A DNA stretch of 16,743 bases from Nostoc sp. CHAB 5715 (GCF_020829685.1 NZ_JAIVFR010000026.1:1-16743); one strand, 5' to 3'. Shown: positions 7,745 through 14,838, counted from the stretch's first letter. Numbers and translations: made by a program. Notes: generated from the sequence alone by a model not told the origin.

Positions 7745-8800
7745 TTAATTCTTCATTACCGCATCCAAAAGCACATTGGCATCAAAGCGGACTACATCAG
7801 TGCAAGGTAGTCCGGTTTCTGCTATTGTTTGAGCGATGCTTTCCTCAGCCGCAGACTGATCTAAATGGGCTGTGTTCAGCGCTATACCAACTACAGAAAC
7901 ACTTCCAAAAGCACCACCGGCACTAGCAACAGTTTCATAAAGCCGAATCACTTCTGGTAAAGGTGGAATTAGTACATGGGGATGATTACGTACATGAACT
8001 TGTCCCGCCCGATGCACCAACAGCAGTTGGGTTGGTTGCGAACCACGGATTAGGGGTAAGGTTGCCGTTGAACCAGGGTGTAGCAGTGAACCTTGTCCTT
8101 CAATGTGCAGAATGTCGTGGTTTTTGCCATAGCGCATAACTATCTGTTCTACAGCACCGGCGGCAAAGTCTACCCGCACGGCATCTAAAGCCACGCCGTC
8201 CCCTTCTAACATTACCCCAGTTTGACCGGTGGCGAGGAATTTAGAACGCCAGCCTCGCTGTTTTGCTGCCCAATGTAACTCTAGGCTAGTTGACATTTTA
8301 CCGATCGCCATGTCGGTTCCCACTGTCAAAACCCGCCGACAGTCAAGAGTGCGTGCCATTCCACTAGCAACACTTATATTAGGCGGCTCTTTGCGTACAT
8401 CCCAAATTAGTTGCCCTGGTTTGAGCAGTGCATTTAACTCTGGTATGTTTGCCATTGGTGTATGTAAACCATTTACTAGCGACATTCCAGCTTCTAAAGC
8501 GTCTTTGATTTCCAGCCAGTAATCATCTGGTACAGCACCACCTCCCGGAGCAATGCCTATTACTAAGACTTCTGGCTTGTATTCAAGGGCTGCGGCTACC
8601 GATGCTACAATCGGCACATCACGCTTGATATTTGTTAATTCTGGTAGGGATTTACCAGCACACTCGCGATCGATTACGGCTACGATTGGGGCTTCACTGT
8701 AACGTAAAATTGCCAATCCTGTTTTGCCGTGATGCCCAGTAATTCCCTCATGCAGCAAGATAGCTACTCGTTGATTAAGTGATAGAGGCACTGTGTTCAT
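7745..8800 (-). CDS. dgcN: DgcN-like protein (DUF1611; D-glutamate N-acetyltransferase family)
   Basis: This 351-residue DUF1611 protein has an N-terminal Rossmann-like part (about 10-145) with VLVIGIAPGGGAVPDDYW, and a C-terminal P-loop-like part starting at GTDMAIGKMS (161-170), followed by FLATGQTGVM and HIEGQGSLLHPGS. In marine bacteria DgcN is reported to make N-acetyl-D-glutamate, with DgcA racemising it to N-acetyl-L-glutamate. The gene upstream on the same strand is the DgcA/dipeptide-epimerase homologue, which supports that pairing. The ATG at 8800 starts MNTVPLSLNQRV. An in-frame TTG at 8812 would lie inside the mobile element that ends two bases before the ATG. No Shine-Dalgarno sequence is visible in front of either. 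Whether this cyanobacterial version uses D-glutamate is untested. Confidence 0.8.
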   Translation of the reverse strand: MNTVPLSLNQRVAILLHEGITGHHGKTGLAILRYSEAPIVAVIDRECAGKSLPELTNIKRDVPIVASVAAALEYKPEVLVIGIAPGGGAVPDDYWLEIKDALEAGMSLVNGLHTPMANIPELNALLKPGQLIWDVRKEPPNISVASGMARTLDCRRVLTVGTDMAIGKMSTSLELHWAAKQRGWRSKFLATGQTGVMLEGDGVALDAVRVDFAAGAVEQIVMRYGKNHDILHIEGQGSLLHPGSTATLPLIRGSQPTQLLLVHRAGQVHVRNHPHVLIPPLPEVIRLYETVASAGGAFGSVSVVGIALNTAHLDQSAAEESIAQTIAETGLPCTDVVRFDANVLLDAVMKN

Positions 8801-8802
8801 AG

Positions 8803-8999
8803 GTGTCAACAAAACCCTAGAAATAGCTTAACTGTTGGCTTCCTTACCCGCCTGGAACTAAAGTTCTTTGGCTTTCAGCTAAAGTCTACTGAAGTAGACT
8901 AAAGATTTTTGGTTATATTTAGTCATCAAAAGATGACTTTTGCTATTAGCAAGGAAGTGAAGTTCCTTGCGAGACATAACTTTTACGTTAAGTTGACAC
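8803..8999 (-). mobile_element. 197-bp MITE between the dgcA-like and dgcN-like genes (copy 1)
   Basis: Outer ends GTGTCAAC (8803-8810) and GTTGACAC (8992-8999) are inverted repeats. The same sequence, roughly 85 percent identical by eye, occurs in opposite orientation at 14996-15238. Inside are several consecutive short palindromes, including AGTCATC...GATGACT and AGTCTACTTCAGTAGACT. It fills the whole gap between the two genes. Its outer 12 bases supply the last three codons and the stop of the upstream gene, and its other end stops two bases before the downstream ATG. No coding capacity and no clear target-site duplication were seen. Confidence 0.85.
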
Positions 9000-10043
9000 G
9001 TATGCACTGTGTTGTACCCCCAAACCTGGTAAATCGTTTGGCAAAAGTCTCCCTTCTTTTAGCAATGCACCCGTAAAGGGATCATCGATTAAATTGAGGT
9101 GACTGTCTAAATCTAGATAATCAGCTAGTGGTGCTAACTGTAATGCTGCTGTATTAGCAAGCGAACTGTCAGAATAGCAACCGAACATTACTTGTAACCG
9201 ATATGCTCGCGCTGTATGTACCATTCGCATTGCCTCGGTTAGTCCCCCTGATTTCATCAGTTTGATATTAATACCATCCACGTAGTTTGCCAAATGGGGA
9301 ATATCGAAGCTTGTGAAGCAACTTTCATCGACAAAGATGGGCAGGGGAGAGTGTTCTTTGAGTTTTGCTAAACTTTTTTCCTGCCCTCGTGGTAATGGCT
9401 GTTCTACATATTTTATACCTAAATTAGCTAGCCAATTGCACATTGCGATCGCATCTTCTAAGCTCCAACCCCCGTTGGCATCAACAAATAATTCTGGTAA
9501 TGGTGCTTCTTCTCGCACTGCTAAGAGCATTTTTTTATCTGCATCTATGCCATCTGGACTACCTAGCTTCACCTTGAAAAGGCGGACATCAGTAAATTGT
9601 AACCAGTCTCGCGCTCTAGCCCTGGCTCCTTCAGGTGAATTAATCCCAATTGTGACAGAAGTCGGTACTATTTGGTTGCGATCAAGTCCCCAAATTTGCC
9701 ATAAGGGTAATCCTACGCGCTTACCCAGCCAGTCGTGCATTGCTATATCCAAGGCAGCTCTTGCAGCAGAAGGAATCTGGTTTTGTGTTAAAACTTGCTC
9801 AATTTCCTGTCGCTGTAAGGGGCTAAATGCTTGCAATAGCGGCACAACTTGCTGTAGTGCGTCTTTGATTGCATCAGTTGATTGCCGATGATTACCCACA
9901 CCAAATGGTGATGCTTCCCCCCAGCCTTCGATATTATCATGTAAAATCCTTATCCATACATTCGTTGTTTGTGCTGTTGTACCCCGACTAATAGTCAACG
10001 GAAACCTTTTGTTTACTGGAAATAACTTTATATTTATTTGCAT
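8988..10043 (-). CDS. dgcA: Enolase-superfamily racemase/epimerase, DgcA or Ala-Glu dipeptide epimerase type
   Basis: The protein has 351 residues. An N-terminal capping domain (1-120) precedes a TIM barrel with the full muconate-lactonising-enzyme-subgroup set: K157 and K159 in FKVKLG, metal ligands D188 (FVDANGGW), E214 (VEQPLP) and D239 (FVDES), and the opposite-face base K261 (NIKLMKSGG). This implies racemisation or epimerisation of an alpha carbon. D311-x-D313 in LDLDSHL resembles the DxD motif with which L-Ala-D/L-Glu epimerases hold the dipeptide amino group. Pairing with the dgcN-like gene instead suggests N-acetyl-glutamate racemase. The final codons V-S-T-stop come from the MITE end, so the ancestral C-terminus was probably different. 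ATG 10043 has only a weak ribosome binding site. Confidence 0.83.
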   Translation of the reverse strand: MQINIKLFPVNKRFPLTISRGTTAQTTNVWIRILHDNIEGWGEASPFGVGNHRQSTDAIKDALQQVVPLLQAFSPLQRQEIEQVLTQNQIPSAARAALDIAMHDWLGKRVGLPLWQIWGLDRNQIVPTSVTIGINSPEGARARARDWLQFTDVRLFKVKLGSPDGIDADKKMLLAVREEAPLPELFVDANGGWSLEDAIAMCNWLANLGIKYVEQPLPRGQEKSLAKLKEHSPLPIFVDESCFTSFDIPHLANYVDGINIKLMKSGGLTEAMRMVHTARAYRLQVMFGCYSDSSLANTAALQLAPLADYLDLDSHLNLIDDPFTGALLKEGRLLPNDLPGLGVQHSAYVST

Positions 10044-10139
10044 ACTTGTTATACATATTATGTTATGAAAGCCAGTGTAAGTTCAAAGTTTAGATTATCA
10101 AATGATATTTAAAAATTGTCTGTATAAAAAATAGTTTGG

Positions 10140-10247
10140 CTAGTTTGTGTTATTAGTGGAATGGTAAACGAAAACAGCAGCGATCGCAAGTGAGGCACAA
10201 GCGACTAGAGAGGCGCGGCGATTTAACCGCCCAAGCAAAAAGTTCAT
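10140..10247 (-). CDS. Putative 35-residue membrane mini-protein
   Basis: A short frame begins MNFLLGRLNRRASLVACASL and ends STNNTN. A basic segment (RLNRR) is followed by one hydrophobic stretch (about 13-28), suggesting a single membrane helix with the N-terminus inside. The best evidence is the strong AAGGAG at 10256-10261, eight bases before the ATG. That is better than the site of either dgc gene. It lies 96 bp upstream of the dgcA-like gene on the same strand, so it could be the first gene of the operon, a leader peptide, or the 5' remnant of a longer gene. I do not recognise a family. Confidence 0.45.
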   Translation of the reverse strand: MNFLLGRLNRRASLVACASLAIAAVFVYHSTNNTN

Positions 10248-10255
10248 TCGATTCA

Positions 10256-10261
10256 CTCCTT
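10256..10261 (-). promoter_or_regulatory. Strong ribosome binding site AAGGAG before the mini-ORF
   Basis: It is eight bases from the ATG at 10247 and is the main reason for calling the 35-codon frame a gene. Confidence 0.55.
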
Positions 10262-10371
10262 GGTGGGTTTTTTGATTTGAAGTTGATTGGTTTTTATAAA
10301 GATAATGCTTGAGACGAATTATATACTGAAGCTTTTACAGCAACTTTTTTGGGCATTTTGGCATAGAATAA

Positions 10372-10377
10372 TATTAA
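10372..10377 (+). promoter_or_regulatory. Candidate -10 box for the RelE-like gene pair
   Basis: TATTAA lies 17 bp after a possible -35 box TTGGGC (10349-10354), with the start codon about 35 bases downstream. Both boxes deviate from consensus and the region is AT-rich, so this is weak. Confidence 0.3.
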
Positions 10378-10411
10378 TAAAGTTTCTATATAGTGTCCTC
10401 GTAAGGATGAT

Positions 10412-10870
10412 GTGCAGAATTTTTCTGTATATCACCGTGATTATGCTCAGGACAGAGACCAAGTAGATAAATTCAGGGTTCCTAACGTGGATGTTCTAAT
10501 TGAGTCAACAAGAAGCTTTGAAAAGGATCTTGGCAGACTAAGTGAAGATGAAAAAGCCACAACGGTTAAAAAAATTAATGATTGCGCTAGCCTCTTCCTA
10601 ACTCAAAAAGCTGACGTTTATCGTAAGTTGCGTCGTCTTCCCCTACCGTCAGATATTAATGGCTATGAATCTTCGCTTTACACGCTAAGGGTTTCGCAGA
10701 AACTAAGGGTAATTTTGACAGTTGACGAAGATCCAATTTTTGGGCAAGTTATTTTTACTCTTTTTCGGGTGGTCAAATATGATGAACTCGATAAGGCATA
10801 TAAAGGTGTGGCAGAGACTTTGTATCAAGGATTACTCCACCACAATCAAAAAACTGCCCGGATCTCGTAA
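10412..10870 (+). CDS. RelE/ParE-fold toxin-like protein
   Basis: The protein has 152 residues from GTG 10412, with AAGGA at 10403-10407. The RelE-like core begins after a 30-residue lead: a helical segment (RSFEKDLGRLSEDEKATTV), then KLRRLP, the strand SLYTLRVSQKLRVILTVDED and VIFTLFRVVKYDELDKAY. This is the helix-then-sheet arrangement of mRNA interferase/gyrase-poison toxins and their relatives, with Arg and Lys residues on the strands as in RelE-type ribonucleases. The N-terminal extension is unusual. It is followed after eight bases by another RelE-like gene. No antitoxin gene is visible on either side. Family assignment is by pattern only; toxicity is inference. Confidence 0.6.
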   Translation: MQNFSVYHRDYAQDRDQVDKFRVPNVDVLIESTRSFEKDLGRLSEDEKATTVKKINDCASLFLTQKADVYRKLRRLPLPSDINGYESSLYTLRVSQKLRVILTVDEDPIFGQVIFTLFRVVKYDELDKAYKGVAETLYQGLLHHNQKTARIS

Positions 10871-10878
10871 GTTGGTTT

Positions 10879-11214
10879 ATGGCACAAACCCTTACTCTCT
10901 GTGATGAATACGGCATTATTTATCAAGCCATGAAGATTTTGCCAGATGACGAGCTAAAGATTACTTTTCTTGAAGCCTTGGCAGAGCTTGAAGATAACGA
11001 GTGTCACAGAACAAGAAAATTTCCAAAAACGAGGCTGCACAAAATAAAAGGTGTGAAGCAGGCAATTTATCGTGCTGATATCGATAAAGTCTCAGGTTGG
11101 CGCATCCATGTTCAATACATTAATGGGCAAATTCATCTCAAGGATATTATCGAAGGGCAAAGACACGATGATGTCATTGAGGTGATTAAATCTAAAAAGG
11201 CACGCTATGAGTAA
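10879..11214 (+). CDS. Second RelE-like toxin-fold protein
   Basis: The protein has 111 residues. After a helical N-terminal part (ILPDDELKITFLEALAELED) it carries the signature order KTRLHKIKGVKQAIYRADI, a tryptophan/arginine strand (SGWRIHVQYINGQIHLKDII) and EGQRHDDVIEVI. This parallels the leader-free core of RelE/HigB-type proteins, in which K/R-rich strands and a C-terminal HDD-like turn are typical. It starts eight bases after the preceding gene with a poor ribosome binding site, suggesting translational coupling. A terminator follows at 11329. It might instead be a divergent antitoxin-like partner, but no DNA-binding domain is visible. Confidence 0.6.
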   Translation: MAQTLTLCDEYGIIYQAMKILPDDELKITFLEALAELEDNECHRTRKFPKTRLHKIKGVKQAIYRADIDKVSGWRIHVQYINGQIHLKDIIEGQRHDDVIEVIKSKKARYE

Positions 11215-11233
11215 TTTTCAGTATTAAATAGTA

Positions 11234-11259
11234 CCGTACCTAAAAAAATCTTTGTACGG
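11234..11259. repeat. Small inverted repeat after the RelE-like pair
   Basis: CCGTAC and GTACGG pair around a 14-base AT-rich loop. It may help stabilise the transcript end; no T-run follows. Confidence 0.4.
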
Positions 11260-11328
11260 GAATGTCCCAATATGGTCAGTTGAGTTGCAGAGGTTGTCTG
11301 CATCCGGTGAGCTTGGTCGTTACTTTTC

Positions 11329-11366
11329 GGTGGCGAGTTTGAGTATCCACGCCACCTAATTTTTTA
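11329..11366 (+). terminator. Terminator of the RelE-like operon
   Basis: GGTGGCG (11329-11335) and CGCCACC (11350-11356) form a perfect seven-pair stem with a 14-base loop, followed by TAATTTTTTA. It separates the plus-strand pair from the convergent nucleoside hydrolase gene. Confidence 0.7.
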
Positions 11367-11371
11367 GTTTT

Positions 11372-12295
11372 TTATCTTGCCCATTGCTGCAAAATATAAG
11401 CGTAAAAAGCATCTTTATCTACCTTATCCATTGCAGAAATTTTCCGACCACCAGAAACTACTTTAGTACGTCCTTGACTAAGACCAGTGGTGATAATTTC
11501 TGTTTCCCATTCGCGCAACTGATAAAATTCTGGATGTCCCAGATAAGCTGTTGCTAAGACATCCCAAAAATAATAATCTTGGGGGATAACTAGTGCATAA
11601 CATTGTCCGGCTAAATCAGAGATGGGATAGTGGCGTTGTCGTCCCATTTTGTATACTAACTCCGATGTGACTGGGACATTGTTAGTTAAATCCAAAGGAC
11701 ACATAATAATTTCAATTTGGGTTTGCCATACCCGCGCTGCTGAATTTGCGTCCCAATAAACATTCCATTCGGCAGAACCATCTTGTCCTGCTTCCAAACT
11801 TTTTTCTACATTGCCACCGACATTTAATGCACCCCCCATCCAAACAATTTTGTGAATCTTGGCTTCAATGTCTGGTGCTTTGTCCAAAGCCACTGCTACT
11901 GTGGTCAATGGCCCAGTTACCATCAACGTTACGGGGTTTGATGCCTCCCGCAACACCTTGATTATGAAATCTTGACCTGTTTCGGCAACCAAGGGCGTAG
12001 TGATGGTTTCGCTTTGATTGAGAATGGGGAGATGGTCAACGATAAACGAATCACGGCGATAGAGAGTAGGAAATGGATTGATACCGCGCACGGTGCTTTC
12101 TGCTACCGGGATATGAGAAAATCCCATCAAATCTATAATTTTACGTGTGGCGCTAACAGCCGGTTGAATGTAGCAATCTGCTGGAGTGACGACAACACCA
12201 AGGAGTTCAATATGATCCATCGTCAACAGCAGCATAGTTGCTAGATAATCATCTACACCGCCATCGTGATCCATTAATACTAGTTGTTTTGTCAT
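11372..12295 (-). CDS. Nucleoside hydrolase (inosine/uridine-preferring hydrolase family)
   Basis: The protein has 307 residues. The Ca-binding signature is at the N-terminus (MDHDGGVDD, residues 8-16). VTGPLTTVAVAL, WMGGALNVGGNV and AEWNVYWD follow in the family order. These enzymes cleave nucleosides into base and ribose in the cytosol. Where group I enzymes have the catalytic HDP, this protein reads FWD (YYFWDVLATAYL), so His is replaced by Trp. Trp at this place is known from purine-preferring group II enzymes, hence specificity is uncertain. The ATG at 12295 gives family length. The frame stays open upstream to 12460, but that stretch would overlap the divergent deaminase gene and shows no homology. 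No Shine-Dalgarno site precedes the ATG. Confidence 0.87.
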   Translation of the reverse strand: MTKQLVLMDHDGGVDDYLATMLLLTMDHIELLGVVVTPADCYIQPAVSATRKIIDLMGFSHIPVAESTVRGINPFPTLYRRDSFIVDHLPILNQSETITTPLVAETGQDFIIKVLREASNPVTLMVTGPLTTVAVALDKAPDIEAKIHKIVWMGGALNVGGNVEKSLEAGQDGSAEWNVYWDANSAARVWQTQIEIIMCPLDLTNNVPVTSELVYKMGRQRHYPISDLAGQCYALVIPQDYYFWDVLATAYLGHPEFYQLREWETEIITTGLSQGRTKVVSGGRKISAMDKVDKDAFYAYILQQWAR

Positions 12296-12297
12296 AA

Positions 12298-12302
12298 CAG
12301 GA
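12298..12302 (+). promoter_or_regulatory. Ribosome binding site of the cytosine deaminase gene
   Basis: AGGAG lies eight bases before ATG 12311. It occupies most of the 15-bp gap between the two divergent start codons, so it also fixes the true start of the deaminase. Confidence 0.75.
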
Positions 12303-12310
12303 GAATTAAT

Positions 12311-12742
12311 ATGGATGAGTTTATGGAAACTGCTATTCAAGAAGCAAAACAAGGCAGACAAGAAGGGGGAATTCCCATTGGTTCGGTTCTCGTCAAGGAT
12401 GGGAAAATTCTCGGCAGAGGACACAATAAACGTGTACAAGACGCTGATCCTGTCACCCACGCGGAAATCGATTGTCTCCGTAATGCTGGGAGAGTTGGCA
12501 GCTACAGAGGTACTACACTCTATTCAACTTTAATGCCGTGCTACCTGTGCGCTGGGGCAGTGGTACAATTTGGGATTAAAAAAGTCATCGTCGGAGAATC
12601 CAGAACTTTTCCTGGTGCTAAAGAATTTATGGTATCTCACGGTGTGGAAGTAATTGATCTTAATCTTGACGATTGTGAACAAATGATGAGTGAGTTTATT
12701 GAAACTAACCCGCAACTTTGGAATGAAGATATTGGTAATTAG
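12311..12742 (+). CDS. Yeast-type cytosine deaminase
   Basis: The protein has 143 residues of the CDA fold. Zinc ligands are visible: H50 with catalytic E52 in VTHAEIDCLRNAG, and C77 and C80 in PCYLC. The C-terminus NPQLWNEDIGN and the segment FGIKKVIVGESRTF strongly resemble the fungal enzyme Fcy1, and are unlike the TIM-barrel CodA of E. coli. It should convert cytosine to uracil for pyrimidine salvage. A guanine-deaminase-like or tRNA-adenosine-deaminase role is less likely given the Fcy1-like C-terminal tail. It is transcribed away from the nucleoside hydrolase, with which it would form a nucleoside-to-uracil route if that enzyme accepts cytidine. Confidence 0.85.
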   Translation: MDEFMETAIQEAKQGRQEGGIPIGSVLVKDGKILGRGHNKRVQDADPVTHAEIDCLRNAGRVGSYRGTTLYSTLMPCYLCAGAVVQFGIKKVIVGESRTFPGAKEFMVSHGVEVIDLNLDDCEQMMSEFIETNPQLWNEDIGN

Positions 12743-12762
12743 AGACGCGATTAATCGCGTCT
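12743..12762. repeat. Perfect 20-bp palindrome after the deaminase stop codon
   Basis: AGACGCGATTAATCGCGTCT reads identically on both strands and starts right after the TAG. It belongs to the GTAGAGACGCG-type repeats of Nostocales and may act as an mRNA 3' end structure, though no T-run follows. Confidence 0.8.
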
Positions 12763-12898
12763 GTACAAGAGTTGCCCGCGTCTTGGTGACTTTTGATGGG
12801 AGAATTATGGTAGGAGCGATCGCTATCTAAACAGCAGAATAAGAGACTCTTTAACCCAGACAAAAAAGTTACCTCCACACGGACACTTCTTATCACTC

Positions 12899-14023
12899 CT
12901 AACCCAGTAAAAGCGTGCTGTTATTATCAATCAGTGTCAGAGTTCCATTATTAGCCATACCTGGGTTGGGCTGCGCCAATGCACCATAGGACTGAATGTA
13001 ACGCCGCACTTCTAGCGGAAATTGGGGGTAATCTAATACTGCATCTCCATCGGCAATAGTTGCCCAGAACTCGCGCAAACTAGGAGCTAATTTTTTTGCC
13101 TGTGATAATGGTAAATTTAATGGAGAGTGAGTTAGTAGCTTGATTAAGAAGGGGAAAGAGCGATCGCCCATCCACTGCCGCGAGGAATGTTGCAAGTTGG
13201 GGAAATCAGGCACTGACTCAACCCGATGGGATAAAATTTGCAACGATTCTTTACCTTGGTTATCCCGATGAAACTCTAGCACCCGATAAGGGTGAGGATA
13301 GCTCACTAAAGAACCAGTGGTAATATCATATACTCCATCTGAGTAAGCAATATCTTGAACGTGCAAATGCCCCGTAAATACTAGCTTAACTCCGTAGCGC
13401 CTGAGCAACTGCAATAATTCTGCTGAATTGGACAACATGTATCGATTTGCTAGTGGATGGTTCGATTGATTGGGCAAATGCTCCACTACATTATGATGCA
13501 CCATCACCAAAACTAATTCATCAGCAGATGCCGCTAGCACCTCTTCTAACCACCGTAGCTGTTTGGCATCCAAACACCCCACCTGCTCACCTTGGTCATT
13601 AAAGGAGTTAGAATTCAGTCCAATCAGCTTAACTCCAGGCAATAACTGACGAATGTAGTAAATCTGCTGCGGATCTTCATAGCCAAACTTCGTGTAATAG
13701 TAAGGAAAATCCGCAAAAGCGATTGATTGCTGATCAGCTAACAGCACAGGAACGTCATGATTTCCAGGAACAACATAGACGGGAAAAGGTAGCTGGGCTA
13801 AAAATTGTTGCAACCAGGCGTGGTTCTCTGGTTCGCCGTGCTGGGTTAAATCTCCTGGCAACAACAAGAAATCTAAATCAAGTTGTGTTAAATGTTCTAG
13901 TACACTTTTAAACGCCGAGATACTGACTTCTACTAGATGGAATCGGTTGGGATGATTCCATATTGTGTGGGGAAGTGCCAGGTGTAAGTCACTGACTACC
14001 GCAAAGCGAAAATTGAGAGCCAT
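12899..14023 (-). CDS. Calcineurin-like metallophosphoesterase
   Basis: The protein has 374 residues. All five blocks of the dinuclear metal site are present in order: SDLHL (D12, H14), GDLTQ (D58), GNHD (88-90), VHHN (H176, H177) and GHLHVQD (218-221). This arrangement, with an N-terminal DxH and a C-terminal GHxH, fits the 3',5'-cyclic-AMP phosphodiesterase CpdA-like group, but a nucleotide or protein phosphatase role is equally possible. A C-terminal extension of about 110 residues (after 265) is not part of the catalytic core and I do not recognise it. There is no signal peptide, so it is probably cytosolic. The start at ATG 14023 gives the usual spacing from start to the first motif. Confidence 0.85.
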   Translation of the reverse strand: MALNFRFAVVSDLHLALPHTIWNHPNRFHLVEVSISAFKSVLEHLTQLDLDFLLLPGDLTQHGEPENHAWLQQFLAQLPFPVYVVPGNHDVPVLLADQQSIAFADFPYYYTKFGYEDPQQIYYIRQLLPGVKLIGLNSNSFNDQGEQVGCLDAKQLRWLEEVLAASADELVLVMVHHNVVEHLPNQSNHPLANRYMLSNSAELLQLLRRYGVKLVFTGHLHVQDIAYSDGVYDITTGSLVSYPHPYRVLEFHRDNQGKESLQILSHRVESVPDFPNLQHSSRQWMGDRSFPFLIKLLTHSPLNLPLSQAKKLAPSLREFWATIADGDAVLDYPQFPLEVRRYIQSYGALAQPNPGMANNGTLTLIDNNSTLLLG

Positions 14024-14185
14024 TGATTTATGAAAATGTTAAAAGCAGAGGTTAAAACAAGCCTTTTCTCAAAAGTATAACGCTTGCTTTGTTTCGCTGC
14101 TGGGGAGTGCATTTACTTAACATTTGTATACATTGAGCAGAGATTACACGCTATGCTGACAATTAATTTCAAGGCTGAATATAAC

Positions 14186-14291
14186 CCAATACGCTTGGGA
14201 TAAGCTTTTTTCTCCCCCCCTGCAACACCAGCATCCCCTGCTCAAGAACAGCCTGCCTCAACAGATAAATTTCTTAATCCAAGCGTATTGG
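14186..14291. mobile_element. MITE-like palindromic element
   Basis: CCAATACGCTTGG (14186-14198) and CCAAGCGTATTGG (14279-14291) are perfect 13-bp inverted repeats, extended imperfectly inward (GAT/AT). The 80-bp interior is C-rich and non-coding. It lies downstream of the 134-residue unknown gene and upstream of the metallophosphoesterase. Its right arm runs into a HIP1 site. Confidence 0.65.
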
Positions 14292-14311
14292 CGATCGCTC
14301 TATCCAGTCCA

Positions 14312-14716
14312 CTAATCCTGTGATACAGTTTTAGTATCCTCACTAGCCACTTCCTTGGGAGTCGTCTTTAAACGTGTCGCTGTGCTTTTGCGGATGCGAT
14401 CGCTTTTGCGAACACCACCCGCCATTTGATATTCATAGCTATCTTTGCCGTACTTAAAGGCAACTCCCAAGAGCATTTTCGCAGTTAGATCGCTTAAAGT
14501 TCTATCCAATTCGTCCATCTCAGTTTTAGAAGAGTCAATCGCAGCTAGAGCAGTATTATAAGCATCAATCTTGGTACGGTATTGCTCAATTAGTTGTGTC
14601 ATGCTTTCCAAGTTGCGCCCATCGCCAAAATCCATAGTAGGATCGATGGCTTTAAGTCCTGCTGTTCTGAATTCAGCTTTTTCGAGAACGCGGTATGTAC
14701 GTTTTTGACGAGACAT
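14312..14716 (-). CDS. Conserved-looking protein of unknown function, 134 residues
   Basis: I do not recognise the family. The start at ATG 14716 is well supported by AAGGA at 14724-14728. The N-terminus is basic (MSRQKRTYRVLEKAEFRTAG). A helical, coiled-coil-prone middle (about 35-80: ESMTQLIEQYRTKIDAYNTA) follows, then a compact segment (KYGKDSYEYQMAGGVRKSDR) and a Lys/Thr-rich disordered tail. It has no cysteines, signal peptide or membrane segment. Its size and charge would suit a small nucleic-acid-associated or structural protein, but that is speculation. It appears monocistronic, with a repeat-filled upstream region. Confidence 0.7.
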   Translation of the reverse strand: MSRQKRTYRVLEKAEFRTAGLKAIDPTMDFGDGRNLESMTQLIEQYRTKIDAYNTALAAIDSSKTEMDELDRTLSDLTAKMLLGVAFKYGKDSYEYQMAGGVRKSDRIRKSTATRLKTTPKEVASEDTKTVSQD

Positions 14717-14838
14717 AAATGTATCCTTTTTATCTGCTTTAGAGCTAGTTTGCCTCACTAAAACTGGATCTTAGTTCAGTAAAGTCCTCAATAATTAGTA
14801 TTTAATATAACTATTAATTCAGTATTTAGCGCAAAAAT

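Noticed and set aside
9313..9891. 192-codon plus-strand frame
   Set aside because: It is antisense to the enolase-superfamily gene, whose catalytic residues are all intact, and shows no recognisable motif.
10722..10904. 60-codon plus-strand frame between the two RelE-like genes, considered as an antitoxin
   Set aside because: It overlaps the first gene for most of its length, lacks a ribosome binding site and shows no antitoxin-like domain.
12296..12460. 55-residue N-terminal extension of the nucleoside hydrolase
   Set aside because: It would overlap the deaminase gene, has no family similarity, and the calcium-binding motif normally lies near the N-terminus as it does from ATG 12295.
12705..12896. 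63-codon minus-strand frame between the deaminase and the metallophosphoesterase
   Set aside because: It runs across the 20-bp palindrome and a HIP1 site, and has no ribosome binding site or recognisable domain.
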